Shown here in pieces: positions 5,424-7,198 of a stretch of DNA of 7,198 nt. Each line of letters opens with the position of its first letter. Within the stretch, counting starts at the first letter, position 1. Below the pieces are notes generated by a model. The model searched no databases. It saw nothing but the letters and a program-made list of their open reading frames with translations, and was not told the DNA's origin. The stretch is from assembly GCA_026991215.1 (NCBI GenBank), contig JALXBY010000098.1:1-7198 (forward strand), given 5' to 3'. Both the position numbers and the translations under genes were made by a program. The DNA comes from Anaerolineales bacterium (GTDB taxonomy: Bacteria > Chloroflexota > Anaerolineae > Anaerolineales > DRMV01).

Positions 5424-6113
5424 ATGTCAAAAAGCGCCCTGGTCTTTGCCAACGGCCTTTACACGCCAGCCGACCTGGAACTGGCCCGCCGCCTGCCCTT
5501 CGACCTGCTCATTGCGGTGGATGGTGGCTACCGCGTGGCCCGCCAGATAGCCCGGCCTCATATCTTCGTCGGCGATGTGGATTCCCTGCCTCAAGACCTG
5601 GCCCCCGAACTCCAAAACCCGGACCTGGACGTCCACACCTTCCCCCCAGATAAAGACGCCACCGACCTGGAACTGGCCCTGCTCCTCGCGGTGGAACGGG
5701 GCGCAAGCCGCATCCACGTCTTCAGCGCGCTGGGCGGCCGCTGGGACCATTCCCTCGCCAACCTGTTCCTCGTACTCCATCCCCGGCTGGCCCGTCGCGA
5801 CATCGTCTTCCACCACGATGGGCAGCGCCTCTTCCCGGTTTGGGACCAGGTCCGCCTCCAGGCCCAGCCGGGAGATACGGTCTCCCTCCTCCCCCTGACG
5901 CCCCAGGTCCACGGCGTGACCCTGCGGGGCTTTCGGTACCCCCTGGAAAACGGAACGATGCAAGCCGGCAGCACCCTGGGCATCAGCAACGTGGTGGAAA
6001 CCCTGCCGGCGGAAATCCGCGTACAACGCGGGGTGCTGCTGTGCATTCACATCCCCCAACAGGTACACCAGCGCATCGAAACGGCAAAAACCCCCTTGGG
6101 AGGTGCGCGATGA
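5424..6113 (+). CDS. thiN: Thiamine pyrophosphokinase
   Basis: 229 residues, a normal length for the enzyme. The ATG at 5424 lies 6 bp after the GGAGGG in the terminator arm; frames extending upstream would run through the riboswitch. It transfers a pyrophosphate group from ATP to thiamine, giving TPP and AMP in the cytoplasm. The N-terminal catalytic domain shows AVDGGYR (31-37), FVGDVDS (48-54), the acidic DKDATDLELAL block (76-86) that binds metal and nucleotide, and GALGG-type loop ALGGRWDHSLAN (102-113). The C-terminal thiamine-binding beta domain is seen in LLPLTPQVHGVTLRG (155-169) and YPLENGTMQAGSTLGISNVV (172-191), where the GxSN motif is typical. The TPP riboswitch gives end-product feedback. 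The stop overlaps the ykoE start as ATGA (6110-6113). Confidence 0.95.
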   Translation: MSKSALVFANGLYTPADLELARRLPFDLLIAVDGGYRVARQIARPHIFVGDVDSLPQDLAPELQNPDLDVHTFPPDKDATDLELALLLAVERGASRIHVFSALGGRWDHSLANLFLVLHPRLARRDIVFHHDGQRLFPVWDQVRLQAQPGDTVSLLPLTPQVHGVTLRGFRYPLENGTMQAGSTLGISNVVETLPAEIRVQRGVLLCIHIPQQVHQRIETAKTPLGGAR

Positions 6114-6862
6114 AGGGTTCCTTCAACCGTATCCTGGCGTACGCGGTGGGTACCGCGCTCTTCACCCTGGCCGTGTACTACGTGGCCGCGGTGGTGCGGG
6201 GACCGGAAAAGGAGTACATCGCCTGGAACCCTGTGCACGCGGCGGTGCTGACGGTGCTGGCCCTGGCTGCAGGCGCGGCCTGGGGGTCCCGTAAAGCCCT
6301 GGAGGGCTGGCGAACCCTGGAGGTGGTGGTCGTGGCCAATCTATCCTTAGTGTTTGGCCTGCTTTTCTTGGGATGGGGCATGGTCTGGAACGCGGCCAAG
6401 CCGTTGGAGAGCCTGCTGCCCGGCCTGCGGGACATCCTCTACGGCTTCTGGTTCATCGCGGGGGTGCTGGCCGCGTACATCATTCGGAAACCTGGCGCGG
6501 CCATTGCCGCAGAGACCTTAGCCGCAGCCGCGGAGTTCCTGGCCGGGAGCGAATGGGGGCTGACCCTGCTCATCTCCGGCCTGGTCCAGGGGGGGATGTC
6601 GGAAATCGTGTTCGCGGCCACGGGCTACCGCCGGTATGACCTGGGCACCCTGATGCTGGCCGGTGCCGCGGCCGGTGTGGGCAGCCTGGTGGTGGACTAC
6701 CTCTTCTGGTATTCGGACAAGACCCTGGGCGTACTGGCCATCATGTTGGTGGCCCGGTTGATTTCCGGGGCTGTGCTTTCTGGCTGGCTGGCCAAGGCCC
6801 TGGGCGACGCCCTGCACCGGGCCGGCGCGCTGGGTTCCCTGGCCATTGCGCGGGAAGGTTGA
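6110..6862 (+). CDS. ykoE: ECF transporter S component YkoE (thiamine or thiamine-precursor uptake) with N-terminal extension
   Basis: 250 residues. The ATG at 6110 overlaps the thiN stop, and GGGAGG (6098-6103) lies 6 bp upstream. The core from about residue 67 follows YkoE: WRTLEVVVVANLSLVFGLLF (67-86), a YGFWFIAGVLAAYIIRKPGAA stretch, AETLAAAAEFLAGSEWG, LISGLVQGGMSEIVFAATGY, and a final helix with VARLISGAVLSGWLAKALGDAL. YkoE is the membrane substrate-binding subunit of an energy-coupling-factor importer for hydroxymethylpyrimidine/thiamine-type substrates. Residues 1-66 add two likely helices (about 8-28 and 41-59) not usual for the family as I know it. The T component and ATPases (YkoC, YkoD) are not in the window; after this gene a hairpin and an opposing gene follow, so it must use energising subunits encoded elsewhere. 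Co-transcription with thiN under the TPP riboswitch supports the thiamine-related role. Confidence 0.9.
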   Translation: MKGSFNRILAYAVGTALFTLAVYYVAAVVRGPEKEYIAWNPVHAAVLTVLALAAGAAWGSRKALEGWRTLEVVVVANLSLVFGLLFLGWGMVWNAAKPLESLLPGLRDILYGFWFIAGVLAAYIIRKPGAAIAAETLAAAAEFLAGSEWGLTLLISGLVQGGMSEIVFAATGYRRYDLGTLMLAGAAAGVGSLVVDYLFWYSDKTLGVLAIMLVARLISGAVLSGWLAKALGDALHRAGALGSLAIAREG

Positions 6863-6898
6863 AAAAAGAACCCCCGGCTCCCTGGCGGGGGCCGGGGG
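6862..6898 (-). terminator. Intrinsic terminator for the - strand gene, abutting the ykoE stop
   Basis: CCCCCGGCTCCC (6871-6882) pairs with GGGGGCCGGGGG (6887-6898) over 12 bp with one T-G pair and a 4-nt TGGC loop. On the - strand the stem is followed by TTCTTTTTT (6870-6862), a good T-tract. On the + strand the stem is followed by GTTGCTC, so it would be a weak terminator for ykoE without U-rich sequence, although the hairpin may still protect or stop that transcript. The A-tract overlaps the last base of the ykoE TGA. Confidence 0.75.
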
Positions 6899-6948
6899 GT
6901 TGCTCAATCAGGCGCCCACAGAATCACTGTACAGTTTTCAACATTAGC

Positions 6949-7143
6949 TTAGGTTTCAGGGTCCAAAGGACGCAAGTCCACAATCAAACCCGACATGGGA
7001 AGATAGCGCACGAAAAAGGAGCGTCCTTCTTTGGGAAAGATGCGCTGATAATCGCGGCGGTGTCGAATGATGAGCTCACTGCCATCGGTACAACGCAATC
7101 GCTGCATCGCGGAAACAATGCCAACCACTGTTCCATTACTCAC
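6949..7143 (-). CDS. Small hypothetical protein, 64 residues, possibly N-terminally truncated
   Basis: The frame runs from GTG at 7143 to TAA at 6951-6949, ends about 50 bp before a good - strand terminator, and has balanced, protein-like composition: TVVGIVSAMQRLRCTDGSEL (5-24), then IIRHRRDYQRIFPKEG, then FFVRYLPMSGLIVDLRPLD. Alternating hydrophobic and charged residues suggest a small beta-barrel-like fold rather than a membrane protein. No convincing Shine-Dalgarno precedes the GTG, and an in-frame TAA occurs four codons upstream, inside a sequence that may be an insertion-element end. It could thus be a complete small gene with a weak start or the tail of a gene cut by insertion. Codon use is less GC-biased than in ykoE. 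I do not recognise the family. Confidence 0.55.
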   Translation of the reverse strand: MSNGTVVGIVSAMQRLRCTDGSELIIRHRRDYQRIFPKEGRSFFVRYLPMSGLIVDLRPLDPET

Positions 7144-7198
7144 TGACAGGACTTACGCAGTTAGCAACTGAGCCGCCGAGACTTTACCTCGCAAAGGG
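7144..7198. mobile_element. Possible end of an insertion element, cut by the window edge
   Basis: The segment begins TGACAGGACTTACGCAG. GGACTTACGCA-like ends recall termini of small insertion sequences or MITEs in some bacterial groups, from memory and unverified. An inverted repeat CAGTT-AGC-AACTG (7158-7170) lies inside it. No transposase sequence is in view, and a duplicated target site cannot be sought without the other end. Low confidence. Confidence 0.2.

Noticed and set aside
5149..5550. + strand frame beginning MLKEALDFDF
   Set aside because: Its start looks protein-like, but it runs through the sigma-70 promoter, the TPP aptamer and into thiN out of frame.

Overview
The window is GC-rich chromosomal bacterial DNA, with strong G/C preference at third codon positions, tightly packed genes, ATGA stop/start overlaps and Shine-Dalgarno sites of the GGGAGG or AAGGAG type. 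The gene content (a PQQ-type sugar dehydrogenase lipoprotein, a TupABC tungstate importer, and ThiN plus YkoE under a TPP riboswitch) and the degenerate heptamer arrays between genes would suit Chloroflexota, for example an Anaerolineae-like lineage. That assignment is inference only; no rRNA or marker gene is present.

Left part (1-4377, all on +). The 3' end of a secreted PQQ-dependent aldose-sugar dehydrogenase-like gene is followed by a period-7 repeat array of about 112 bp. Next come tupA, tupB and tupC: a lipoprotein binding protein, a permease and an ATPase with a C-terminal TOBE/Mop-like region. They form one operon for uptake of tungstate or a related oxyanion. A second, shorter heptamer array runs into the 3' end of tupC and supplies its last ten codons and stop. 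Just after it lies a small three-helix membrane protein resembling the cytochrome-b anchor subunit of succinate dehydrogenase/fumarate reductase, without its usual partner genes.

Middle (about 4374-5221). The composition changes abruptly. A short GC-rich reading frame on the - strand looks like the C-terminal stub of a lost gene. It abuts an AT-rich island that encodes, on the - strand, a 129-residue membrane protein with a CxxCxxC motif, preceded by a possible 65-residue ORF. I recognise neither family. This is the accessory part of the window and the best place to look for something undescribed.

Right part (5222-6862, +). A near-ideal sigma-70 promoter (TTGACA, 17 bp, TATACT) drives a textbook TPP riboswitch. 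Its expression platform is a terminator hairpin that also buries the Shine-Dalgarno sequence of thiN. The aptamer tail and the terminator 3' arm carry the same decamer, so they can compete for one complementary strand. thiN (thiamine pyrophosphokinase) and ykoE (ECF transporter S component for a thiamine precursor) follow as an overlapping pair, giving uptake and activation under feedback by the end product.

Right edge (6862-7198). A strong hairpin with its T-tract on the - strand terminates a 64-residue - strand ORF of unknown function. Directly upstream of that ORF is a sequence that may be the end of an insertion element cut by the window edge.
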